From assembly GCA_022447555.1 (NCBI GenBank), contig JAKVBF010000009.1:303758-367757 (forward strand): a stretch of DNA of 64,000 nt. The letters run 5' to 3'. The notes below the pieces were generated by a model. The model had not been told where the DNA came from, did not search any database, and saw nothing but the letters and a program-made list of their open reading frames with translations. The DNA is from Mariniblastus sp. GTDB taxonomy: Bacteria; Planctomycetota; Planctomycetia; Pirellulales; Pirellulaceae. Made by a program: the position numbers and the translations under genes. This document shows positions 47,688 to 56,212 of the stretch, one piece after another (within the stretch, counting starts at the first letter, position 1; every line of letters starts with the position of its first letter).

Positions 47688-48281
47688 TCATTGACTGGGT
47701 AACGGGAGTCCCTGCAGCTCGCCCACATCCATTCGGGCAAGTTGAATGGCTGATTCAAGGTCTTTGGCGTGAACGAGGTGTTCTTCATTCATGCCGGCCA
47801 GCGACGAATTTTCCGCCAACATGCGATACGTCATCTGAGCCGATTCAATCTGGGGTTCCCAGATTTCGCGGGGTTGGCCTTCCAGACGCATGAGCCACGT
47901 ACGATAGAATTGAGCACTGGCCAAAGAGGATTGGGCTTGCGCCAATATCGCCGGGCTGGATTGTGGGTCCTCGTTCATTTCATCGACGAGCGATAGTAGA
48001 TCCGCATAGGCCTCGTTAAGGCCACGATCCATCATCAGGGCTTTATCCCGTTCGAGTCGAATTTGACGTCGGCGAGCCACGGCCGTCTCCGGAACGGCTG
48101 TCAGTGCATCGGTGTATTTCTGTTGAGCGGCTGACCATTTCTGGTCTTGGGCCAACTGATCCGCCTGAAGAAGGAGTTGGGAGGCGTGATCCATCGCCAA
48201 GCGTGACTGTCCCGGCCCCAAGTGGTAAGCGAGAGCGGCCACCGGTAGCAACATCCACATTACAATCAAAAGAATTCTCAT
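47688..48281 (-). CDS. Secreted TPR-like protein of the Bat-type operon
   Basis: This 197-residue protein has a signal peptide (MRILLIVMWMLLPVAALA) and a TPR-like start (ASQLLLQADQLAQDQKWSAAQQKYTDAL), followed by further helical pairs. Its place at the end of the moxR-DUF58-VWA cluster, where a TPR protein (BatC/BatE-like) is often found, supports an envelope role alongside the VWA proteins. The ATG at 48281 opens directly on the signal; the frame to 48377 is not needed. An unusual coding-like segment follows its stop. Confidence 0.72.
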   Translation of the reverse strand: MRILLIVMWMLLPVAALAYHLGPGQSRLAMDHASQLLLQADQLAQDQKWSAAQQKYTDALTAVPETAVARRRQIRLERDKALMMDRGLNEAYADLLSLVDEMNEDPQSSPAILAQAQSSLASAQFYRTWLMRLEGQPREIWEPQIESAQMTYRMLAENSSLAGMNEEHLVHAKDLESAIQLARMDVGELQGLPLPSQ

Positions 48282-48473
48282 TATCTCACTCGATTTAGGA
48301 GAAGGTGGCAGAGGAGTGAAGGATACGGTGCATCGATCCGACCTGCCTCGATAATAGTTTAACCTTTGCACGCACAAAGTAAAATGTCACTCTTAAAAAA
48401 CGGGTATTTGTTTCAGCGGTTTCGATTTACCGGTTTTCCCTGGTGAACCATTTCTCGCCCGCTCTGGGCTCCT

Positions 48474-49496
48474 TTATTGAGTCGAGGAATTCGGCGATTT
48501 CGGCGTTCCTACGTAAAAGCGTGTGCCAAAATAATGCAACAGAAGTGGTGAAAAACTGAGAATAACGGTGCCCATCCCCACTGCTGCGAGAGCGTATTCC
48601 CGACGGGTAAAATCCTCCCACCGAGTTTTAGCAGACTGTTTGGTGATCCGTTTGATCATGGTCGTGGGAATGTGACTTGCGTTGCCGTTGTGGAATTCAC
48701 CCTGTAAACGCGTCGCGACCTGACGCAATGTTGAAACATCCTGCCTGGATTGATGACCGGCGATGAATTTGCCACTGACGGGATCGCCAATCCCAATTAC
48801 AAGGACATCGGTGATCGATTGGGGCAGTTTCGGCATTCCGCTGGGCGGAACAGTATCTCCATCCGAAACAATGATCAAGATGGTGCTGTCCGGTTGCCAG
48901 GGTTTGACGATCTCATTTGCCTTTTTCAGTCCTCTGAAAAGGTCTGTGTCTTTTCCTTTGAAGGCAAAATGCATTGGCAAATCATTCAGGGCATTCTTGA
49001 CCACTTCAATGTCATCGGTGTCAATCACCACCGGAATGGCGTCGTCATAAAAAGCGATAACGCTTAATTTGTATTGCCGAATAGGCACCCGATCGAACAG
49101 TGACTGCAAGACCGCACTGGCTCGCTGCATTCGGCTTTGGCCCCCTTCGGGACCCGCGTCCACCAAACGCATACTGGGCGAGACGTCGAGCAGTAGGACC
49201 ACGTGTCTTTTTTTGTCCGTCTCGATTTCCACGGTATTGTGGGTTTTGGGTTCGAGTACCAGCAGGGTCAACAATCCCCATGCCAATAAGCCACTTGCGA
49301 TCACCCTTAGGCCAGGTGTTAATTGAGCCCAGAGAGCTGGCCGCTCACGCGGCCCAAAGGCGAGGCTGGCAACGCGACGGACGCGAACTAAATGGATCGT
49401 TTCGGCGCCGATCCCGAGGATGATGATTACCATTGCGGCAAATTCGGGAAGGAGTTGAAAGACCTCCGACTGTCCGATGAAAAGGCATCCTACCAC
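48474..49496 (-). CDS. VWA domain membrane protein (BatA/BatB-like)
   Basis: This 340-residue protein of the Bat type contains N-terminal membrane helices (AAMVIIILGIGAETIHLV and VIASGLLAWGLLTLLVL), a von Willebrand A domain with a MIDAS motif DVSPSM, and a C-terminal membrane helix (ALAAVGMGTVILSFSPLLL). The GTG at 49496 is preferred because a GAGG site lies 8 bp ahead and it overlaps the upstream stop by only 7 bp; the ATG at 49523 would overlap by 34 bp. It probably works with the neighbouring VWA protein and MoxR in an envelope complex. Confidence 0.85.
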   Translation of the reverse strand: MVGCLFIGQSEVFQLLPEFAAMVIIILGIGAETIHLVRVRRVASLAFGPRERPALWAQLTPGLRVIASGLLAWGLLTLLVLEPKTHNTVEIETDKKRHVVLLLDVSPSMRLVDAGPEGGQSRMQRASAVLQSLFDRVPIRQYKLSVIAFYDDAIPVVIDTDDIEVVKNALNDLPMHFAFKGKDTDLFRGLKKANEIVKPWQPDSTILIIVSDGDTVPPSGMPKLPQSITDVLVIGIGDPVSGKFIAGHQSRQDVSTLRQVATRLQGEFHNGNASHIPTTMIKRITKQSAKTRWEDFTRREYALAAVGMGTVILSFSPLLLHYFGTRFYVGTPKSPNSSTQ

Positions 49497-50449
49497 GGCG
49501 TATACCTCAAACCGTAAGAACACAAAGTCATCAGCACGACGAGGATCAAACCGACTGCGGCATAGGGGCGGAAATGATCTAACTGCTCGGCGACGGTCCG
49601 TTCCATTTCTGCCTTCTGCATTCCGTCAATGCGACGAAAAACAGCCTCTAGGGATTCGGGGTCGCCCGGTTCAAACACCTCCCCTTCGGTCATGGTCGTG
49701 ATTTTCACGATTTCCGCAGGGACCGCGGAACTGGCGATATGGATGGCGTAAACCGTGATCCCATCGGCGATCATCCGCGCGGCGATTTCATCGGAACGTC
49801 CTCCGGCCAAATCGGAGCTGGCGCCGTCGGAGACGAGGATGATCATTCGATCGCCCTGCTCCTGTTCGATCAAGAGTTTTCGACATTCCATCAACGCCTT
49901 ACCGATCTCGGTACCACCAAACCAGGGCGGGACGATTTCGGGCCGCATGAACGGGGGAGAGCATTTGACTGCGGATGTGTCGGTAGTGAGCGGGCACCAG
50001 TGAAGAACGGAGTTGCCAAAAAAACTAAGTCCGAATGCGTCGCCCTGTCGGTAATCCAGAAATTGATTGATTGCCTGCATCGATGCGTCGTATCGACTTC
50101 CATCTCCGAAGCTGGCCGTCATGCTTCCAGAGATGTCGACGCAAAAAAGGATGTTGGTCAATTGACGTCTGGCAACGGGCCTGCCCAATTCAAGCGGACC
50201 GGCCGAAATCCATACGATGATGGCCAACAACAACGGAGCCAAAGATTCGGCCAAACTAATGAGGATTCGTGTAAACCGTCCGGAACGATGGCGACTGTGG
50301 TCGACCGGTAGGGCCAGACCTCGCGAGGTTCGCAGCCAGATCCAGGCCAGTAATAGGGCAGGCAGGACTTCCAGCCAGAGGACCCAAGGACGGATGAAAC
50401 CGCTGGGTAACCAGTTGACGTGGGTCAAGATGGAAAAAGTCTCATTCAC
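49490..50449 (-). CDS. VWA domain membrane protein (BatA-like)
   Basis: This 319-residue protein has the BatA pattern: an N-terminal membrane segment (LWLEVLPALLLAWIWL), a second helix (LAPLLLAIIVWISAGPL), a VWA domain starting at ILFCVDISGSMTAS with an intact DxSxS MIDAS, and a C-terminal membrane helix (VGLILVVLMTLCSYGL). It starts with GTG at 50449, overlapping the upstream stop (GTGA). That tight coupling supports a shared transcript with the membrane protein, DUF58 and MoxR genes. Confidence 0.88.
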   Translation of the reverse strand: MNETFSILTHVNWLPSGFIRPWVLWLEVLPALLLAWIWLRTSRGLALPVDHSRHRSGRFTRILISLAESLAPLLLAIIVWISAGPLELGRPVARRQLTNILFCVDISGSMTASFGDGSRYDASMQAINQFLDYRQGDAFGLSFFGNSVLHWCPLTTDTSAVKCSPPFMRPEIVPPWFGGTEIGKALMECRKLLIEQEQGDRMIILVSDGASSDLAGGRSDEIAARMIADGITVYAIHIASSAVPAEIVKITTMTEGEVFEPGDPESLEAVFRRIDGMQKAEMERTVAEQLDHFRPYAAVGLILVVLMTLCSYGLRYTPW

Positions 50450-51291
50450 CGTTGCAACTCATCCATTGGAAGAGACTGATAGGGTGACAAGAGTTCATCG
50501 ATATCGACGTTCCCTGCTTCCCCGGGACGATACAGCCATAAATCGAATTGCTTTAGCATTTCCTGAGCCTGCGGATGTTCCCGTAGCGTTTTTCGCAGAT
50601 CACTCGCGGACAAATCGTTGAGATTTAATTTTCGCCGCCAAAAAACTTCGAGCGTTCGTTCCAGTTCCGCTTTCCCTTTTTCGTCGATTGTGCCGGCGGC
50701 GGCTTGTTCGACAAGAGGACGCAGGCGTTCTGCGACCGATTTGGGTGACGCTGAGGCCGTTTGTCGTTTTTTTCGTTTACGACCAACAAAAATCAGTGCG
50801 ACCAAGCCTGTCACCCAAAGAATGCCTCCGACCATTAACACGGTTTTGTAAAAGTGATAAAATGCCGCTCGTCTCGGTTCCAACGGAGTGGGCGTTGGGA
50901 ACCCGTTAGTTGATTGGTTCGAAACGATGGTGACCGGGATTTGGGGTAGGTGTTCTGCGGTTCCTGAATCTTCTCGGGTGAGATAATCGGCCAAGTCGAA
51001 TGTTCCCGGTTCCAGGCCATAAAATTCGATGTCATACCGAAAGTCGGTCCCGTGGGCGTAGGTGTCTAGAATGCGCACAACCAGCTGCTGTTCGCGGGCT
51101 TCGATCGCTTGGGCTATTACCCGTGGGGCAGGTAGAACAATCCCGACAAGGCGTGCCGGGTATCCTACCGAAGGATTCTCTAAAACGGACGACGAATCGC
51201 TCAACTGAGCCGTCAAAGAGACACAGGCCAGAACCCCTATCGCGAGTGACAGTAAGGTGGTTCGCATGGACTTCCCTAGTGGCGTGTGCAT
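50446..51291 (-). CDS. Single-pass membrane protein of the Bat-type operon
   Basis: This 281-residue protein has a signal peptide (MRTTLLSLAIGVLACVSL), a beta-rich outer domain of about 110 residues, a membrane helix (TVLMVGGILWVTGLVALIFVG) followed by a basic stop-transfer, and a helical cytoplasmic domain. Its position between DUF58 and VWA genes matches the place of other Bat-cluster membrane proteins. The ATG at 51291 overlaps the DUF58 stop (TGATG) and has a GGGAG site 7 bp ahead. No enzymatic motif is visible. Confidence 0.78.
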   Translation of the reverse strand: MHTPLGKSMRTTLLSLAIGVLACVSLTAQLSDSSSVLENPSVGYPARLVGIVLPAPRVIAQAIEAREQQLVVRILDTYAHGTDFRYDIEFYGLEPGTFDLADYLTREDSGTAEHLPQIPVTIVSNQSTNGFPTPTPLEPRRAAFYHFYKTVLMVGGILWVTGLVALIFVGRKRKKRQTASASPKSVAERLRPLVEQAAAGTIDEKGKAELERTLEVFWRRKLNLNDLSASDLRKTLREHPQAQEMLKQFDLWLYRPGEAGNVDIDELLSPYQSLPMDELQR

Positions 51292-52151
51292 CAGCGTGCT
51301 CCCTTACCGAGGATGCCTCGCGATTTGAAAAACCAGCGAAGATGGTGGGAAAAGGGAGTATCCGTGTCCACAACGAAGTGATCGATACCGCGACGTTTAA
51401 GGCTTTGGTCAATAGGTTCTTGATCGATCAAGGCCCGACGTCCATGAGTCACATAGGACCGCCCTGTTTCTGGCTCGCGTGCCCTCATGAATCCCGCCCC
51501 CGGTATTTCATGTTCGGCTCGATCTCGTAGTTGGATCACAACCACATCATGTTGTTGAGCGGATCGCGTTAGGGTCGGAATGATATCGGGGGCGTGTAAG
51601 TCGCTAAGCACAATGATCAGGGCGCGGCTTTTCAGTTGCGCACACAGGTGGCGGAGCCGCTGACCCAACAGCGTCTGCTCGTCCATCTTGAAGCGCCTCA
51701 ACCGATGTAACCACTGCATGACGCGATCCTTGGCCAAACTCGGCTCGACGCGATATTCTTGGACACCCGTGGTGATTAATCCGACGGGGCTGACGCGATC
51801 GAGGCAAGCCATCGCTAATCCCCCGGCAATGTGCAAAGCGGTGGAATATTTACTGCGCGTATGGCTACTGACAATCATTGAAGAGGAGGTGTCCAAGATC
51901 AGATAACACGGCATCTGTTTGGGTGTTTCATACTCTTTGACATAGATTTTCCCAGTTCTGGCGGTGACACGCCAGTCGATGGACCGAATGGGGTCCCCGT
52001 ATTGATATTTTCTTGATTGGACGAACTCGATCCCGGACCCCAAAAAAGGCGAACGATCTGTCCCGTAATTAAAATTGTCGGCCAAACGCCGGATCGCGAT
52101 CAAAAATTGTCGCCAATCGAGCGGATCGATGAATTCAAGTTCGCCATGCAT
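51291..52151 (-). CDS. DUF58 domain protein
   Basis: This 286-residue cytoplasmic protein has the DUF58 hallmarks: GSGIEFVQSRKYQYGDPIRSIDWRVTARTG begins the domain and is followed by YLILDTSSSM, a degenerate VWA-like strand. DUF58 proteins occur with MoxR ATPases and VWA proteins and are thought to be adaptors of the complex. It is 68 bp downstream of the moxR gene and is coupled to the next gene by a TGATG overlap. Confidence 0.92.
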   Translation of the reverse strand: MHGELEFIDPLDWRQFLIAIRRLADNFNYGTDRSPFLGSGIEFVQSRKYQYGDPIRSIDWRVTARTGKIYVKEYETPKQMPCYLILDTSSSMIVSSHTRSKYSTALHIAGGLAMACLDRVSPVGLITTGVQEYRVEPSLAKDRVMQWLHRLRRFKMDEQTLLGQRLRHLCAQLKSRALIIVLSDLHAPDIIPTLTRSAQQHDVVVIQLRDRAEHEIPGAGFMRAREPETGRSYVTHGRRALIDQEPIDQSLKRRGIDHFVVDTDTPFSHHLRWFFKSRGILGKGAR

Positions 52152-52218
52152 AAGGGCTCTTGCCTGAGCGGGTTAGATGATTTTATTTCGAACAATCGGA
52201 AGACTGGTTGCGCCCCGG

Positions 52219-53223
52219 TTAGGCGTTGAACTCGTTAAGGATTCCCTGCAAAACGCTTTGACTCGTGTGTCCATCAGCAAGTGCTTCGTAATTTAGTCGA
52301 ATGCGATGAAGGATGACATCCTCGGCTAACGCGTAGAGATCGTCTGGGACAACATAATGGCGACCATGAATCAGCGCCCGCGCTCGGGAGGCTTTGATTA
52401 ATGAAATCCCGGCACGTGGGCTGCAGCCTAATTCGAGAAAAGGGTGTTTGCGAGTACGATCGACGATTGCCACGATATGTTCGATAAACGCATCGCTGAC
52501 GTGCACCTGCTGGACGCCTTGCATAGCGGCCACCAGGTCGTCTGCACTTCCGACCGTAGATGTGTCAAGCACATCAAATTCTGTTTCCGCGACCGCGCCT
52601 TTGGTTTCTATTCGGATTCCCAAGTTTGTATTGCGCCGTAGGATTTGTTTTTCGTCGTCGATGCTTGGGTAAGAAAGTCGGTGTAACATCATGAATCGGT
52701 CGAGTTGCGCTTCAGGCAGTTCAAAGGTTCCAGCTTGTTCCACAGGGTTTTGAGTGGCGATTACAAGGAAAGGTGCGGGTAGATTAAAAACATGATTGCC
52801 AATGGTGACCTTGCGTTCTTGCATCGCCTCAAGCAGCGCGCCCTGGACTTTGGGTGCAGCACGATTGATTTCGTCGGCAAGCAGGAGGTTTGTGAAAACG
52901 GGACCTTGGTGGATTTTAAATTCGTTCGTCTTCTGATCGAGAATTTCCGAACCTAAAATGTCCGACGGAAGAAGATCGATAGTGAATTGAATCCTAGAAA
53001 AATCAAGATCAATCGTTTTTGAAATGGCAGAAACCAACAGGGTCTTCGCTAGTCCGGGGACGCCCTGTAAAAGGAGGTGTCCACTGGTAAACAGTGCAAT
53101 CAGTAATCGTTCAACGACGATATCTTGGCCAACGACGACGGTCCCGACCCGTTGACGTACTCGATCGATGAATTGAATGACGTGTTCTGTTTCGGGATTC
53201 GGTGATGTGGGTGTGCTTGCCAT
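52219..53223 (-). CDS. MoxR family AAA+ ATPase
   Basis: MoxR ATPases act as chaperones that activate or assemble partner complexes carrying VWA domains. Walker A is GVPGLAKT (residues 54-61), Walker B is LLLADEIN (113-120), and ATQNPVEQAGTFELPEAQLDRF holds the sensor 1 and arginine-finger regions. The C-terminal lid with GCSPRAGISLIKASRARA is also typical. It heads the five- or six-gene minus-strand operon. A divergent AAA ATPase gene starts 180 bp away. Confidence 0.93.
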   Translation of the reverse strand: MASTPTSPNPETEHVIQFIDRVRQRVGTVVVGQDIVVERLLIALFTSGHLLLQGVPGLAKTLLVSAISKTIDLDFSRIQFTIDLLPSDILGSEILDQKTNEFKIHQGPVFTNLLLADEINRAAPKVQGALLEAMQERKVTIGNHVFNLPAPFLVIATQNPVEQAGTFELPEAQLDRFMMLHRLSYPSIDDEKQILRRNTNLGIRIETKGAVAETEFDVLDTSTVGSADDLVAAMQGVQQVHVSDAFIEHIVAIVDRTRKHPFLELGCSPRAGISLIKASRARALIHGRHYVVPDDLYALAEDVILHRIRLNYEALADGHTSQSVLQGILNEFNA

Positions 53224-53402
53224 GTGCCGTTAGCGTTTGAGAGGTGGGTTGGTTCGTAAGCCTTCTAACCCAAAATGGGTGTAGCGGTTCCATATAGCCA
53301 CTATAACCCAAATGACTTGGAACGTACCGTCTCAATTGTGCGAAACCGCCAACCGTGAGACGGGTCCGTTTTGACAACGCTCGTTTTGCGTCCTACTTTT
53401 TA

Positions 53403-54911
53403 ATGGATTCTTTGAGTGCTCTTCTTTTGATTGATGGGTTGGTGATGACTTTTCCCTTCCAGGCGGATGAAAAACACGCCCATTTGACGAACGAAAATAA
53501 ACCAACCTCTGCAGAGGCCGAAAGGGAACGTTTGGTTGAACGGCCTCGGCATGTCGATGAGGAATCCCAACCGCGGTCGTGGTTGGAGCAGGCTTCCCGA
53601 GAGTCTTCTTCGCAAAATTCAAATCCGGCTTCGAGTCGAATCATACGGGAAACGACTTTCTTTCCAATTGCCCCCCGCACATTTTTGGAAGCGGGCGTGA
53701 GCGAATCATCCGTTGAAGAATTGATTTGCAAGTATTTGTTGGCCAGCGGAGTGGCTTCGTTGCGGGCGATTGCCAGGCAGGTATGTTTGCCCGTCCAGTT
53801 GGTAGAAACGGTCGTCGCCAGACTCAAGCGAGAACAAATTCTCGGCTACGTAGGACAGGCGGCCATGAATGATTATGTCTGTAAGTTGACTGAGTTGGGC
53901 CGCGAAAGAGGGCGTCGTTTTAGCGAAACCTGCTCTTTTTTCGGCGCAACACCGGTACCCTTGGATCAGTACATTCAATCAATTCGCTGTCAGACCATCA
54001 AGGAACAAAACCCAACGCTAATCGATCTGCAGAGAGCCTTCTCAGATTTATTGCTCGACCGCCAGATGATGAAAAAACTGGGGCCGGCGATAAATAGTGG
54101 AAAAGGGATGTTATTGTTTGGTAATTCCGGCAATGGAAAAACATCGATCGCCGAACGAGTCACAGCTTCGTTCGGAAAGCATGTCTGGATCCCTAAATCC
54201 ATTGTCGTCGATCGCGATATCATACGCGTTTACGATCCCATGAATCATGTAGAGGCCCCGGTGGTCAACCGAGAGGGTTTGTTGCAAGAGCACGGCATGG
54301 ACCATCGCTGGATTCGCGTCGAGCGGCCCACGATTGTGGTGGGCGGCGAATTAACGATGGAACATTTAGAGATTCAATACAATCGGGCAACTGGTATCTC
54401 CGAAGCGCCGGTGCAGATGAAAAGTAATTGCGGAACCCTAGTCATCGATGATTTCGGCCGACAACGCATGAATGTGGAAGAACTGCTCAATCGATGGATC
54501 GTGCCCTTAGAAAAACGTTACGACTATCTCAATACCAGCAGCGGAAAAAAAATTCAGGTCCCGTTTGATCAGTTGGTGATTTTCTCGACGAACTTAGAGC
54601 CGAAGGACCTTGTGGATGATGCCTTCCTGCGGCGGATTCCCTATAAGATTGAAGTTCCCAACCCAAGTCTTGAAAATTTTGTTCGGCTTTTTCAGATCGT
54701 CTGTGGGGTTTTAGGTTTTGTTTGGGAGCCCGAGATGATTCGGCGGATGATTGAAAGGCATTATCTTTCCGTTGGACGTCCCATGCGAAATTGTCACCCC
54801 CGTGATCTGTTGCTGCAGGTGAAAAATCATTGCCGCTTCAACCAGCTGCCGAACGCTCTGTCGAGTGAGTTATTAGAGGACGCGTGTAAAAACTATTTTT
54901 CTATTATTTGA
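53403..54911 (+). CDS. AAA ATPase with N-terminal winged-helix-like domain
   Basis: This 502-residue protein begins with a charged, disordered stretch, followed by a winged-helix-like domain (ASLRAIARQVCLPVQLVETVV, then QILGYVG), and then an AAA module. Walker A is GNSGNGKTS, Walker B LVIDDFG, sensor 1 lies in IFSTNLEP and a likely arginine finger in AFLRRIPYK. It resembles a group of planctomycete ATPases without a known function; DNA or pilus-related roles are possible. Start choice between 53403 and 53445 is open. It overlaps the end of the convergent antiporter gene by 8 bp. Confidence 0.78.
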   Translation: MDSLSALLLIDGLVMTFPFQADEKHAHLTNENKPTSAEAERERLVERPRHVDEESQPRSWLEQASRESSSQNSNPASSRIIRETTFFPIAPRTFLEAGVSESSVEELICKYLLASGVASLRAIARQVCLPVQLVETVVARLKREQILGYVGQAAMNDYVCKLTELGRERGRRFSETCSFFGATPVPLDQYIQSIRCQTIKEQNPTLIDLQRAFSDLLLDRQMMKKLGPAINSGKGMLLFGNSGNGKTSIAERVTASFGKHVWIPKSIVVDRDIIRVYDPMNHVEAPVVNREGLLQEHGMDHRWIRVERPTIVVGGELTMEHLEIQYNRATGISEAPVQMKSNCGTLVIDDFGRQRMNVEELLNRWIVPLEKRYDYLNTSSGKKIQVPFDQLVIFSTNLEPKDLVDDAFLRRIPYKIEVPNPSLENFVRLFQIVCGVLGFVWEPEMIRRMIERHYLSVGRPMRNCHPRDLLLQVKNHCRFNQLPNALSSELLEDACKNYFSII

Positions 54912-56004
54912 GGGTCTCTCTCCTTTTTTTGGCCAGAAAGGAACGATAGGTTATGACCGAAAAGGTGATGACCGTTAACGGAAGAATGAAGACAGTAATG
55001 GTGAAGGCATAGATTTCGGAGACGGAAGCGTTGGTATTAAGTAGAAACAGCCAACCATAATAAAGAAGGAAATAAGCCAAAAAGAGACAACCTTCCCAGC
55101 GATTGATTCGCCCCCCCGATGCAAAGACCGGCAGGCAGGCAAAGGCAACAACGATCATGATTGGAATGTCGCTCTGTAATGCGTGCAGCGAGACGTTCAC
55201 ACCTTCGGGCGCCACAACGCCGGTGATTCCCAACACCGCCAAAATGTTGAGGATATTACTGCCGACGCAATTTCCCACGGCGAGATCACGCCTGCCTCGT
55301 AAGACGGCCATCAAGCAGGCGGCCAACTCGGGTAGGGATGTGCCCACCGATACGGCGGTGAGGCCGATCACTAAATCAGAGACACCAAGAACGCGGGCTA
55401 TTTGGCTTGCGCCATTAACCAGTAGGTTGGAGCCACCCACCAAGATTGCAACGGAAATGACAAGGTAAAGAAATTGCAATGAAACGTTTAGCATCGATGC
55501 CTTGATCGGCGTGTCGGTGGAGTCCATCCTGTTCGGCACGGCGCCAAGGCGCTTCTCGCGTCGCGATTGGATGAACAGCCAGCAGAGATAGAAGACCAAA
55601 CCACTCAGAAGGATTCCGCCGTCGATGCGGTTGAGATGCCCTTTGATAGCCAGTGCAAATAAGGCCAGACTGGCTGCGATCATGACCGGAACGTCTAGTC
55701 GAACCAGTCGTGTGTTGACGACCAAAGGAGAAGCTGCGGCACAGGCGCCAAGGATCAAAAGGATGTTGGCAATGTTGCTGCCGACTACGTTTCCCATCGC
55801 AATGTCCGGTTGCCCACTAAGCGTCGCCTGTAGGCAGACGGCCATCTCGGGGGCGCTGGTTCCAAAAGCGACGACCGTCAAACCGACAATCAGGGGATCC
55901 ACCTTGGCGATCGACGCGAGGTTAGTGGCACCGCGAACCAGCAGTTCGCCACCAAAAACCAGCAACGCGAGCCCGGCTAAGATGAGTAAAACGGGGAGTA
56001 ACAT
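54904..56004 (-). CDS. Calcium/sodium antiporter (YrbG-type CaCA family)
   Basis: This membrane protein probably exchanges Na+ for Ca2+. The two inverted alpha repeats are clear: GTSAPEMAVCLQATLSGQ to GNVVGSNIANILLILG (residues 48-86) and GTSLPELAACLMAVLRGR to GNCVGSNILNILAVLG (about 217-255). About ten membrane helices are expected over 366 residues, which is the normal length. It stands alone, with a short tandem repeat array upstream of its start. Confidence 0.92.
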   Translation of the reverse strand: MLLPVLLILAGLALLVFGGELLVRGATNLASIAKVDPLIVGLTVVAFGTSAPEMAVCLQATLSGQPDIAMGNVVGSNIANILLILGACAAASPLVVNTRLVRLDVPVMIAASLALFALAIKGHLNRIDGGILLSGLVFYLCWLFIQSRREKRLGAVPNRMDSTDTPIKASMLNVSLQFLYLVISVAILVGGSNLLVNGASQIARVLGVSDLVIGLTAVSVGTSLPELAACLMAVLRGRRDLAVGNCVGSNILNILAVLGITGVVAPEGVNVSLHALQSDIPIMIVVAFACLPVFASGGRINRWEGCLFLAYFLLYYGWLFLLNTNASVSEIYAFTITVFILPLTVITFSVITYRSFLAKKRRETLK

Positions 56005-56132
56005 TAGGAATCAACAGTGCAGACAGACCATCTATTATCCCTCAAAGGGCAAAAGGCTGGGTCGTATTGTAAGGGGATATCAAAGATTTGGCCATCATGA
56101 GCGACCTACCGCGTTCGCGGATACGTCAAAAC

Positions 56133-56200
56133 AAAAAGGCTTGCCCATCCAAAGGATTTGCCCATCAAAATGGTTTGCCAATCAAAACGGTTTGCCCGCC
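56133..56200. repeat. Degenerate 16-18 bp tandem repeat array (4 units)
   Basis: Four consecutive units follow the consensus AAAANGGTTTGCCCATC: 56133-56150, 56151-56166, 56167-56183 and 56184-56200. They differ at a few positions. The array lies between the start of the antiporter gene and the stop of the DUF1552 gene, 13 bp past that stop. Function unknown. Confidence 0.75.
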
Positions 56201-56212
56201 GCGAACCGATCT

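Noticed and set aside
56133-56200. Short CRISPR-like array
   Set aside because: The units are contiguous without spacers and degenerate, and no cas gene is nearby.
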